Assembly: GCA_002402195.1 (NCBI GenBank)
Contig: NVVL01000003.1
Span: 1-64,000 of the forward strand
DNA length: 64,000 nt
Source of the DNA: Rickettsiales bacterium
Lineage (GTDB): Bacteria > Pseudomonadota > Alphaproteobacteria > Rickettsiales > Rickettsiaceae
Direction of reading: 5' to 3'
The notes under the pieces: generated by a model
What the model was told of the DNA's origin: nothing
Database searches by the model: none
Seen by the model: only the letters and a program-made list of their open reading frames with translations
Position numbers and translations under genes: made by a program
Shown here: in pieces, positions 40,441 to 49,385 of the stretch
Layout: the number at the start of each line of letters is the position of its first letter
Position numbering within the stretch: position 1 is the first letter of the stretch

Positions 40441-41205
40441 ATGGAAAATGGCATTATGAAACAAATCATTATACTAGCTATTTTATTAGTGAGCGCAAGT
40501 TCCGTATTTGCTATTCGCGAATCAAGGCCTACATCAATTGACAGCCGAATTCGAGTGATGGTATATAACCCCAACGATGTATTTAAATTCACAGGATATT
40601 ATGGCTATCAAGCCAGCATAGAGCTTGCTTCCGGCGAGGAAGTTGTCAGCATCTCAATGGGCGACACCACCTCATGGCAGATTGTTCCTGCTGGGAATCG
40701 GATATTCATCAAACCCATGGAGCAAGACGCCACCACCAACATGACTCTCATCACCAACAAAAGGACATATTATTTCGAGCTCTACGCAGAAGAGACGCTA
40801 GACATAAGGGATCCGGCCATGGTATTTAACGTTAAATTTCTATATCCGGACGAGGAAGAGGAAGACCACATACGCACATTCGCAAGCGCTTCGCAAGCGG
40901 AGCCAAGCCTAAACCATCCAGAAAAGTTCAATTTCAACTATTCCATAAGTGGAAATGAGTCCATCGCTCCTATTAAAATTTTTGACGATGGAGAGTTTAC
41001 GTACCTACAATTCAGGGATAAGAACAACGAGATTCCCGCCATATTTGCCGTAGACAAGGATTTGCGCGAATCGATGGTAAATTTCCGCTTGGATCCCAAT
41101 AATAGAAATTTGATCATTGTAGAGCAGGTATTTCACAAGCTTGCCCTAAGATCCGGCCAGAACATCACCTGCATCTTTAACGAAGCGTTCAGGCAGGGTT
41201 ATTAA
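40441..41205 (+). CDS. virB9: Type IV secretion protein VirB9/TrbG
   Basis: DSRIRVMVYNPNDVFKFTGYYGYQASIELASGEEVVSISMGDTTSWQIVPAGNRIFIKP...TYYFEL. Confidence 0.93.
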   Translation: MENGIMKQIIILAILLVSASSVFAIRESRPTSIDSRIRVMVYNPNDVFKFTGYYGYQASIELASGEEVVSISMGDTTSWQIVPAGNRIFIKPMEQDATTNMTLITNKRTYYFELYAEETLDIRDPAMVFNVKFLYPDEEEEDHIRTFASASQAEPSLNHPEKFNFNYSISGNESIAPIKIFDDGEFTYLQFRDKNNEIPAIFAVDKDLRESMVNFRLDPNNRNLIIVEQVFHKLALRSGQNITCIFNEAFRQGY

Positions 41206-41364
41206 GAATCTGAGGAGGAAAGCTGCGACTTAAATAGAGAAAAACCTCAAACTGGTAGGATTAACATTAAAATACTTTAAAATCCTGATTTTTTTACTTG
41301 AAAAAACATCAATTCACTGCTATAAGTTATCCGGCTTAGATGAATTAAAAATTTTTCTATATAT

Positions 41365-41441
41365 GCGCCCTTAGCTCAGCTGGATAGAGCAACGGATTTC
41401 TAATCCGTAGGTCAGAGGTTCGAATCCTCTAGGGCGTACCA
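41365..41441 (+). tRNA. tRNA-Arg(TCT), CCA encoded
   Basis: gcgccct tagctcagctggatagagc aacggattTCTaatccgt ... ggttcgaatcc agggcgt a cca. Confidence 0.96.
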
Positions 41442-41515
41442 TTCTCCAGTTTTGGCTGTTTTTACGAATTGATCAAACGGTGAATGCAAGGTGTAGTCTA
41501 GCTTCTGGCCTTTTA
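41412..41515 (-). pseudogene. Second, shorter recombinase C-terminal remnant, ending in the tRNA T-arm antisense
   Basis: ...LKGQKLDYTLHSPFDQFVKTAKTGEWYALEDSNL*; ~75 bp nearly identical to the region after the first tRNA-Arg. Confidence 0.75.
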
Positions 41516-42378
41516 GGGCATCGTCAAGTTAACGAAGCAAGTATATAAAAAGCCTATAATCTTGAATTTCAGGCAGCAAGAAGCCCTTGAGCAGCATCGT
41601 CCCAAATTGACTTAGCTTTATTAAATGCTGATCTTTGGTTTGTAGCATTTTGTGTATAGCGTCCAACGTCAACAGAAAATATATTTCTAATTTTACCCAT
41701 TAGTGATAATGTGTTTTGTACTCCTTGAGGAGATTTGAATTTAATCGTTATTTTTTCCTTTTTCCGAGTGGGTTGATGCGCATTTTCAACTCTATTATTT
41801 AATCCTTTGTGCGAACGGTGATCAGACTTAGAACACATACTACGTATTGGTTTAATATAGGATCTTAGCTTATCTGTAACTATCACTCGTGGAGCTGAGT
41901 AACTTCCCAATAAACGCGTTAAAAAACGTATGGCAGCTTTCTTGTTCTTACGTTTCTGTAGAAATATCCAATTCATAGCCGTCAGAGTCAACCGCTCTCC
42001 ACAATACGAAATATTCACCATTAATTCTTATAGTCATCTCGTCTAAATGCCACTTGTCCTTTGTATTACGCTCTTGTTTCTTGATTACGTCCTTGAAGTG
42101 AGAAGAGAATTTATAACACCATGAACGTATTGTCTCGTGACTCAAGATAATCTCTCTATATGCCATCTGTTCCTTAATATCACGATCACTATGATTGAAA
42201 CGGTGATATAGCCAAACTACATGACTTATTATTGATACTGGAAAACGATGTCTCTTTGGAGCTTTATTTATATACATACAATATTGAATTCTTTTTTTAA
42301 TCGATGAAATTAGAATAAATTATATCAATCCTCAATTCAATAAATTTTATTTTAGACCTTCTTAACTTGACGGTGCCC
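41516..42378 (-). mobile_element. IS6-family-like insertion sequence, transposase frameshifted
   Basis: Terminal inverted repeats GGGCAtCGTCAAGTTAAcGAAG / GGGCAcCGTCAAGTTAAGAAGG; two transposase halves (41948-42277 and 41569-42021). Confidence 0.85.
41569..42277 (-). pseudogene. IS6-family-like transposase, split by a frameshift near 41960
   Basis: N half ...HRFPVSIISHVVWLYHRFNHSDRDIKEQMAYREI..KWHLDEMTIRINGEYFVLWRAVDSDGYELDI; C half FLQKRKNKKAAIRFLTRLL...HRSHKGLNNRVENAHQPTRKKEK. Confidence 0.88.
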
Positions 42379-42795
42379 GCCTGACTCCTTTGGGTATCAA
42401 TTTTGGTTCATATTCTCCCTCTCGGTCTCTTGGAATCTCTATTGGTATTTTGTAACCCTCATCGTCTAATACTGTCTTTTCATAACTACCATTGCGACGG
42501 TTGCTATTTGATTTTGACATTTTGCTGTGCTTGGAATAACCAAGCTCATGTTCAATTTCGCTCTCAAGTATTTTTTCTACTATCTGCTTCTTTAATTGAG
42601 AAAACATTCCTTCTTTTCCAAATAGCTCACCCGGATCTGATTTTGATAGTAATTCTTCTATTAATTTACTGTTTATATCCTCTGATTTCTTTGCTATCTT
42701 CTTTGTCATAATCTATACCTCTGGTTAAGTTGCTTGTTTTACAATATTTCTTATTGTATCTTTTTGCAACTTACACACAGTTTATGACAGACTCC
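42379..42795 (-). mobile_element. Truncated IS256-family-like element (5' part of transposase and its outer end)
   Basis: MTKKIAKKSEDINSKLIEELLSKSDPGELFGKEGMFSQLKKQIVEKILESEIEHELGYSKHSK...RNGSYEKTVLDDEGYKIPIEIPRDREGEYEPKLIPKGVR, then cut by the IS6-like inverted repeat. Confidence 0.85.
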
Positions 42796-43023
42796 CATGG
42801 ATGATGGCGCCCAATATTCCCCATTGAAACGATGTTTACTGCCATCTCTGTCTAATGTTACTTCCAGCCATTTGCTAGGGGTGACAAAGCGCCAGCCTTG
42901 GCCTATTTTTTGGGCTGGGTTTATCAGGACATCTAACATAGAGAGTGCTTCATTATGGGTGATTTCTTTCTGAGCTTGCCCTGAATGGATTAAAGGTAGA
43001 TTTAGCCTTGGAGTATAGTTCAT
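42796..43023 (-). pseudogene. DUF2793-like phage protein, 3' end truncated by the IS256-like end
   Basis: MNYTPRLNLPLIHSGQAQKEITHNEALSMLDVLINPAQKIGQGWRFVTPSKWLEVTLD, typical DUF2793 N-terminus; ORF then runs into IS sequence. Confidence 0.75.
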
Positions 43024-43096
43024 TGCTTATTTCCTTGTATTGGTTGTTTAAACATGCTATTATTAGGTCTATTAATCAGTCTATTAGGTTTTTGTT

Positions 43097-43345
43097 ATGA
43101 CTCATGTTATATTGTCAAATATTGTAGCGAGTATTTCTGAGCTAAAAACAAACCCAATGTCCACTGTTCGTAGTGCTATGGGCAAGCCGCTTGCAATATT
43201 AAATCGTAATCAGCCTGTATTCTATTGCGTGCCAGCTGATTTGTATGAAGCAATGCTTGAATTAATTGACGATGTAGAGCTTGCTCAAATTGTTACCCAG
43301 CGCGCGAGTGAAAAAGAAATAGCTGTTGATATTAATGACCTATAA
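43097..43345 (+). CDS. Phd/YefM/RelB-type antitoxin
   Basis: NIVASISELKTNPMSTVRSAMGKPLAILNRNQPVFYCVPADLYEAMLELIDD; directly precedes the RelE-like ORF. Confidence 0.88.
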   Translation: MTHVILSNIVASISELKTNPMSTVRSAMGKPLAILNRNQPVFYCVPADLYEAMLELIDDVELAQIVTQRASEKEIAVDINDL

Positions 43346-43711
43346 ATTAACTTTTCTTGAGTCTGCTAAGAAAGAATGGAGAAAATTATCTCCTGATATT
43401 CAAGTGCAGTTCAAAAAAAAATTACTAAACAGATTGTCAGAGCCTAAAGTGAGCCACCTCATAATTCCTCATCTTTTTGTTCTGAAATTATATCTCATTT
43501 TTTCATTTTAGTAGTCCAGTTTTTGGGGGCCATTATAAAAGTTCTAAAAGATAAATTATCAACCTTTCCTAATTGTTATAAAATTAAACTACGTACGGTT
43601 GGATATAGATTAGTATATAAAATAATTGATGCTCGTTTAGTAGTTCAAGTTGTTGCAGTTGGTCGTCGCGATAAAAACTCTGTATATAAGCTTGCACAAC
43701 AACGTATCTAG
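43335..43711 (+). pseudogene. RelE-type toxin interrupted by a ~90-bp insertion
   Basis: Halves MTYKLTFLESAKKEWRKLSPDIQVQFKKKLLNRLSEPKV and LKDKLSTFPNCYKIKLRTVGYRLVYKIIDARLVVQVVAVGRRDKNSVYKLAQQRI; excising 92 bp gives one continuous RelE frame. Confidence 0.9.
43451..43537. mobile_element. Small (87-bp) insertion flanked by aaagt/aaagt target duplication
   Basis: aaagt at 43446-43450 and 43538-43542; right part, reverse complemented, reads tggcccccaaaaactggactacta, resembling an IS3-type end. Confidence 0.7.
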
Positions 43712-46700
43712 ACCTCAATTCTGGTGCCGTAACCTCTGCCAACTATGGAAGAAATTTGATATATAGTAGCAGTTAGGTTGTCTTGGCTTTGATCTCTGTC
43801 GTAAAGGGCTGCGGGTTCTGTGCTCTCTATGGTCGTGATTAGCTTGCCATCACTGGTTTTAATATCTATTTCGTATTTCTCATACTCTTCGCCGAGTGGA
43901 ATATCGACATTATCACGCCATTGATGATTAGTTCTGGCTCGCCTTATCCAGCTGAGTTTTATGATGTTGTTCTCTACATGCTCTGCTGTTACATGCACAG
44001 GCGCAAATGGCTTTAGGTGAATGGCATAATGAGTAAATTCTACTGACTCAGTTTCAGCGAGAGTGCTGCCTATCGAGACTGGTTTATATAAGACGCTTCT
44101 GCCGATCATATCATGACTGACTTTTCCCTCGAGAATTCCCTCGTTTAGTAGAATGAACCTCTCACCCTCGCTATGAGTATCTATTGCATGTTCTGTGCCC
44201 TGTCTTCCGCGTAGGAGTTTTGTTAATTTATATTGATGATCAGCAATTAGCTCAGCATGCTGAAATTGTATTAATTCATTGCCAATCAGAGCGGCATTGG
44301 CCCCGTTTAGTAATACTAACTCTATGACGCTGTTTAATTCTCCATAAGGCAGCTGCACTATGATTTCACTGCGATAGTCAAATATTGTGCTGGCTGCTGG
44401 GGGTAATTTGTTTAAACTCACTCCGGTGATAGAGGCAATATTGGTTGTTGTGAGTAGTTTGTAATCATAACCATCATTCGTGGTTTTATAGATTGCTACC
44501 CCGTTCCAATTCTCATGCTCAGGAATAACAGCTATTCTGACTGTGGCTGTTGTTTGATCGCTTGGTAGAGGCGGGGTGTCTATTAGCTCTATTTTAGTTT
44601 TAGCAACGGGTAGCGGAAAATCATATTCTTGATATTCATACTCGCCCTGGATGCTGCTGTGGAAATCATACATGTTAGCATTGTAGTTAGTAGCAACAAT
44701 TCTCATCTGAGCAGTTCTTTGCATATCAGTTTTAACTATTCGCATCTGATGGGTGATGTTACCTGTCTGAACAGTGATAATGTCAGTTGGTTCTAGATAT
44801 CCATATTTGGGAGGCAATGTTAATTGATAGTTCTTTCGCTCTTGCCAGGCATTATATAGCGTAATATCCGCTATTTGCTTAGCTTGTTGCTGATTCATTG
44901 AGATTGGTAGAATTATATTAACCTGCTCTTTGCTGCTGACTGTTTGTCTTTTCGAGCTGGTCGTTGCAGTATCATATTCTCTGCCTTTATCTATATGGGT
45001 GATATTGATTTTTTCAGGGAGCTCTAGTTCCTGCGCTATAGTTATTTCAATCGTTTCATTTATATCTTGGTTATTATTTGATACTAATTCAGATTCTGTA
45101 ATTTCAGCAACGTTTGTGCGCCCAATTCTTGGAACAAATTTGAGTATTCCATCACTCAGGGCAACATCAAAGAAATACGCAGCTTGCAAATGCTCTATTG
45201 CCTCTCTTGCGGTAATGTGCTGCGAGATTATGTATCCATCAACCTGATCTATTAGTCTGCTAGTGTCATAATCAGCTGCTGATAATCCCACTTCACATAA
45301 AAGATCAGCAACAATTGCTGCAAGTGATGATTGCCCAAACTTGCCATTCACCCAATGACCTGTTTTCCATAGATCGCCATCTTGCCATGCTCTCTTATTA
45401 TCTGGCCACGCAGGAAATGGCCGTGCATCCCATGTCCATACAAAACGCTTAGGAACTAGCTGATCAAGACCATTTCGTTTAGTTCTGGACTCAAGATAAT
45501 CAAGACTGGCATTTAATGCCTGACGCTGGGCGAGGAAATCTACCCTTCCTAAAGACCCCCTCGGAAAACAGGATTCAATGGAGCTTGAGTCATAAAATAC
45601 ATTGGGCTGATTGGAACAAGCATCAACACTAGGAAAACCAAACTCAGTAAACCAGACGGGTTTCATTCTTGGTTGCCACTCTGTGATATTGCCATCTGGG
45701 TTGGTATGCTTAGTGCTCCACCAATGCTCTAGATTTTTCCATGCATATTTTGCACCATGGAAAGGATGTCGGGTTCTGTCTTCATCGCAATAATAATCCC
45801 AACCTTCGCCGCTTTCCCACCCAGCCTGTATTAATTCTTCTGTGATCTCGCTTTGCGGCAAATCTTTCGTTAGCGGGAAATACGCATCTATAGCAACAAC
45901 ATCAATGGCTTTACTTGCCCATAGACTATCCATATTAAACCAGCCACCCTCTGTATGATGATATTCCGACCAATCAGCAGCATAGGTTACAATTGTATTA
46001 TTACTGACTCTGTCTTTAATCATCTCAGCTGATTTGATAAACTGAGCAGTAGCAGGATAAGAGCCAGGCCTGTCTGTAAATCCGGTTAGTCCTATCATCT
46101 CAGAACCAATCACAAATGCGTTTACTATGCCGCAGGTAAGATCAGCGTAATGTTTGATGAATCTATTATATCCAGAGCCTCCATTAAACCAATGATCAAT
46201 CTCAATTGCACTATTTGCTCTTATTCTACCTCGCCATGGTTTGGGATGGGGTTCTAGCTCATCTACAAAAATCATGGGATAGAGCATAACATTCAATCCA
46301 CGAGATTTTAACTCTTTGCAAATAGCTGTTATTGTGTGGTCGCTGGGAGTTCCGCCATAAGTTGGGGTACGCTCATCAAAGCGCAGCACTTCCTCAGCTG
46401 TTTCCCTAGTAAATCCCGCAACGCCCCATTCTTGAGGCTCAATAATTGCCTCCTCATCTTTAAATTCTACTTTTGGAACGATGCGGCAATTACCAGCATT
46501 GGTAGAAGTAGCAAACCAAGTGACCACTAATGCTACCCACTCTAAATTGGGCAAAGTGTTCTGCATCTGATCAAGCGCTAGCAACATATCTGGCTTGCCA
46601 TCATAATTATGCATATTAATTACGCTATGGCCATAAGTACCGCCATAGGGAAATTGACGTTTTTTAGCGCAGACCTGATCAGCATAAACAAACTCACCAG

Positions 46701-47427
46701 AGCCCGGTATTAGGATTAACTCACGCACTTTATCTTCAACAGCTGGGACAAAGCGTACTGTTCGCCGTACTTCAAAACTAAAGTTTGGTATACGATTACC
46801 GTATTTCTCTAGTGGAAAATCTTCAATCACTACATAACATAGGCCTCGATATGCTGGGAACTCAGCGCCGTTCTTATGCCTTGCAATGATATCATCAGGA
46901 AGCTGATCTTCTGTGCCGAGATATATGTTGAACTTGCCTTGATTTGTTTGCAATGTTTCAGCGGATATTAACTTGCTATCAGCCCATATTCTGCTAATCT
47001 CATCAACCTCACCCCCGCAAATAGCAATTGCGAGTGTAACTGAATATGTGTAGCTGTAGGAATTTTGAGTCGTGGTGACAGTTCTGCGTCCGCCGCCACC
47101 TTTGCCGCCACTGCTTTGTTCAAAGCTCTGAGTATGCACATGCTCTGTCTCCTTTAAATCAGTAGACCAGATAACATTTCCAGCTAGCCTCATGGTACCG
47201 TAGAGCTTTGGAATTACCTCACCATAAGAAGAAATCTGTACTCGAAGATCGCCTAATCTTGCACCATTTTGAGAGGGCAGCCGTACAGTTCGGCTTTTTC
47301 CAGACGCAAACATCCCGCCAATAGCAGAGCCTAGATTTGCTCCCATAATAGCAGTGCCAACCCCGCCAACCATGAATCCGCCAAAACCACCAGCTATTGG
47401 TAGCGCCATACTAGCAAATGAACCCAT
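43708..47427 (-). CDS. GTA gp15-like tail host-specificity protein (TIM-barrel)
   Basis: 1239 aa; SYTYSVTLAIAICGGEVDEISRIWADSKLI, YAADWSEYHHTEGGWFNMDSLWASKAIDVVAIDAYFPLTKD, KPVWFTEFGFPSVD. Confidence 0.93.
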   Translation of the reverse strand: MGSFASMALPIAGGFGGFMVGGVGTAIMGANLGSAIGGMFASGKSRTVRLPSQNGARLGDLRVQISSYGEVIPKLYGTMRLAGNVIWSTDLKETEHVHTQSFEQSSGGKGGGGRRTVTTTQNSYSYTYSVTLAIAICGGEVDEISRIWADSKLISAETLQTNQGKFNIYLGTEDQLPDDIIARHKNGAEFPAYRGLCYVVIEDFPLEKYGNRIPNFSFEVRRTVRFVPAVEDKVRELILIPGSGEFVYADQVCAKKRQFPYGGTYGHSVINMHNYDGKPDMLLALDQMQNTLPNLEWVALVVTWFATSTNAGNCRIVPKVEFKDEEAIIEPQEWGVAGFTRETAEEVLRFDERTPTYGGTPSDHTITAICKELKSRGLNVMLYPMIFVDELEPHPKPWRGRIRANSAIEIDHWFNGGSGYNRFIKHYADLTCGIVNAFVIGSEMIGLTGFTDRPGSYPATAQFIKSAEMIKDRVSNNTIVTYAADWSEYHHTEGGWFNMDSLWASKAIDVVAIDAYFPLTKDLPQSEITEELIQAGWESGEGWDYYCDEDRTRHPFHGAKYAWKNLEHWWSTKHTNPDGNITEWQPRMKPVWFTEFGFPSVDACSNQPNVFYDSSSIESCFPRGSLGRVDFLAQRQALNASLDYLESRTKRNGLDQLVPKRFVWTWDARPFPAWPDNKRAWQDGDLWKTGHWVNGKFGQSSLAAIVADLLCEVGLSAADYDTSRLIDQVDGYIISQHITAREAIEHLQAAYFFDVALSDGILKFVPRIGRTNVAEITESELVSNNNQDINETIEITIAQELELPEKINITHIDKGREYDTATTSSKRQTVSSKEQVNIILPISMNQQQAKQIADITLYNAWQERKNYQLTLPPKYGYLEPTDIITVQTGNITHQMRIVKTDMQRTAQMRIVATNYNANMYDFHSSIQGEYEYQEYDFPLPVAKTKIELIDTPPLPSDQTTATVRIAVIPEHENWNGVAIYKTTNDGYDYKLLTTTNIASITGVSLNKLPPAASTIFDYRSEIIVQLPYGELNSVIELVLLNGANAALIGNELIQFQHAELIADHQYKLTKLLRGRQGTEHAIDTHSEGERFILLNEGILEGKVSHDMIGRSVLYKPVSIGSTLAETESVEFTHYAIHLKPFAPVHVTAEHVENNIIKLSWIRRARTNHQWRDNVDIPLGEEYEKYEIDIKTSDGKLITTIESTEPAALYDRDQSQDNLTATIYQISSIVGRGYGTRIEV

Positions 47428-47447
47428 ATCCTGATATTCCTATAGTG

Positions 47448-47918
47448 CTATTTGTCTAATTTAAAGCGATAAACCCCAACAATCATACGGAGCCAAGCTG
47501 GAGATAATATATGCTCTACTACAGAGCCAGAGGCGGAGTAGCAATGTATTACTCCTAAACCCCTAATCTTGCCCAAGGTAGCAATGCCTACATGCTGTGG
47601 GTGTTTGAATAATTTAAATAGCAAAATATCGCCATCCTTTATCTTCTTGAGATTGGTTTTCTGCAAATGCATATCTAAAAACTCTACTAAACTCCTGCCA
47701 TCTGGATGGGCTGAGTAATCTGTTCTATCAAGCTCTATTAAATTTTTGCCTCCCGCGCCGGTAATATTAAGCTCAGCTACTACCCCCATAACCAGACCTA
47801 CGCAATCAACACCTCCTTTGTGTTTAGATGTTTTCTTTAACCGGCCTTGATGATGATAGCGCGTGCCTAGCCAGCTTCTGGCTGCAGTAACTATTTTCTG
47901 AGATAGTTTGGTTTTCAT
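47448..47918 (-). CDS. NlpC/P60-type phage tail-tip peptidase (GTA gp14-like)
   Basis: ARSWLGTRYHHQGRLKKTSKHKGGVDCVGLVMGV...ILLFKLFKHPQHVGIATLG. Confidence 0.9.
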   Translation of the reverse strand: MKTKLSQKIVTAARSWLGTRYHHQGRLKKTSKHKGGVDCVGLVMGVVAELNITGAGGKNLIELDRTDYSAHPDGRSLVEFLDMHLQKTNLKKIKDGDILLFKLFKHPQHVGIATLGKIRGLGVIHCYSASGSVVEHILSPAWLRMIVGVYRFKLDK

Positions 47919-47919
47919 A

Positions 47920-48774
47920 TTATTTAAGTGCAGTTCCAGCTGTTCTCATTAGCTTATCTATACCAGGCAAATCAGGTTCACCTCGAAAGTTAATTATGTT
48001 ATTGAATTTCTGTTTGCAACAATTGCTGCTTTTATTACATCCAGCAATGATACTAAATTCATCACTCTCATGCATAGCAAAAGGCATTGGCAGGGCAAGG
48101 GTTACCATGTGGTTTGCAAATTCTTTTACTTCCATCTTTGTAGCAATATTATTGCCACTCTCCCAGATTAGATAGCCATCCTTAAACCATTCATTCTCAT
48201 GATTTAGTATGCTCGCTCTGAATGTTTGATTATTGATAATCTCAGTTATGGCAGCGCGCACTGTATATTCACCCTGGTCAAGATTAAATTTGCATCGCGC
48301 GTCGCCAAGTGTAGCCCTGCAATGAGGCGAGTAACTCTCGCACATAGTTTGTGACAGGAACTGGGTTAACCCTCGCACTTCTGCATAAAATAGCTGTTTC
48401 TTGATAGTAACTTCGCCAAGAAGACCGCGTTTTTGAATGAGCTTGCCCGTATTCGGTTTATTATAATTTACCAGAAATACTTCCAATTTTGCAAAATCAT
48501 ATTTCCCGGCCAGAAGATCAATTTCAGTAATCTTACTCGGGAAAGTCTGACCTGCTAAATCCAGATTATCAACAGCCATATCACTGCCACTCTCAACATT
48601 GGTGGGAGTAAAACCTGCTATCGAGTCATACTTAACCCCATCAATCATTAGCGGCCTGTCATGGTCTGTAAACCCGAGCACAAGACCATCTGTGCGCTCA
48701 ATTCTCCAGCAGCTAGCAAGAGTGGTGACCTCAGCAGATAAATGCGCTGTGAGCTCCTGTGTAAGCTGCCTCAT
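47920..48774 (-). CDS. DUF2163-like phage protein (GTA gp13-like)
   Basis: TLASCWRIERTDGLVLGFTDHDRPLMIDGVKYDSIAGFTPTNVESGSDMAVDNLDLAG...CRATLGDARCKFNL. Confidence 0.93.
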   Translation of the reverse strand: MRQLTQELTAHLSAEVTTLASCWRIERTDGLVLGFTDHDRPLMIDGVKYDSIAGFTPTNVESGSDMAVDNLDLAGQTFPSKITEIDLLAGKYDFAKLEVFLVNYNKPNTGKLIQKRGLLGEVTIKKQLFYAEVRGLTQFLSQTMCESYSPHCRATLGDARCKFNLDQGEYTVRAAITEIINNQTFRASILNHENEWFKDGYLIWESGNNIATKMEVKEFANHMVTLALPMPFAMHESDEFSIIAGCNKSSNCCKQKFNNIINFRGEPDLPGIDKLMRTAGTALK

Positions 48775-49376
48775 ACCCTAATCTCAATCAATGGGATATT
48801 CTGCCAAGAACCAGTATTAAAACCATCCATCGACAAATCCAGATGATCAGTGTCAAATCTCACAGCTACGTCAAACTCAAAATCTGCTGTGATCTCTTCA
48901 CCTATTCTTGGAGCGCCCCTAAACTCCACCTGCCCAGTTGTAAAATCAATGTTAATCCCATCCTCATAAAGGATAGAGTCAATATAGATCTTACAAAAAT
49001 CATTGCATACAGGCTTGTTGATTATGCGGCTGTAAACAGCATCACCGCTCACATAATGTTTAACCATCTGGAATATAGTTTTCCTCCCATCGCCAGTTCC
49101 AAGATGCTGATTCACCCCTTGATAATCCGACCAATCTTTATAACGAAAACCTACAGCTCGCCCGCGTCTTGTACGAAAAAATGCAATCAACTCTTGCCAT
49201 TGCTCTGGAGTTTTTACCCCGCTTGCCACATCATAGCGTGCCCTCGCTTGATGCCAATTAATATTGCGCTGCTCGTGACCACTGAATGTTGATACTATGT
49301 CAGTAGAGAACATCGCACCACCTTTAGAACCATATGAAATCCCAGCTGGAAATTGTGCTTCAATGAATGAGGGCAT
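48771..49376 (-). CDS. DUF2460-like phage tail protein (GTA gp12-like)
   Basis: FPAGISYGSKGGAMFSTDIVSTFSGHEQRNINWHQARARYDVASGVKTPEQWQELIAFFRTRRGRAVGFRYKDWSDY. Confidence 0.94.
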   Translation of the reverse strand: MPSFIEAQFPAGISYGSKGGAMFSTDIVSTFSGHEQRNINWHQARARYDVASGVKTPEQWQELIAFFRTRRGRAVGFRYKDWSDYQGVNQHLGTGDGRKTIFQMVKHYVSGDAVYSRIINKPVCNDFCKIYIDSILYEDGINIDFTTGQVEFRGAPRIGEEITADFEFDVAVRFDTDHLDLSMDGFNTGSWQNIPLIEIRV

Positions 49377-49385
49377 AGTTGGTGA

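Noticed and set aside
41569-42277. Programmed frameshift making a fused IS6-type transposase
   Set aside because: No slippery heptamer at the junction (gatatttctac), and the expected spacing needs a 2-nt indel, so a decay mutation is more likely.
43326-43711. Two separate small genes downstream of the antitoxin
   Set aside because: Excising the target-duplicated insert rejoins them into a single RelE-type ORF.
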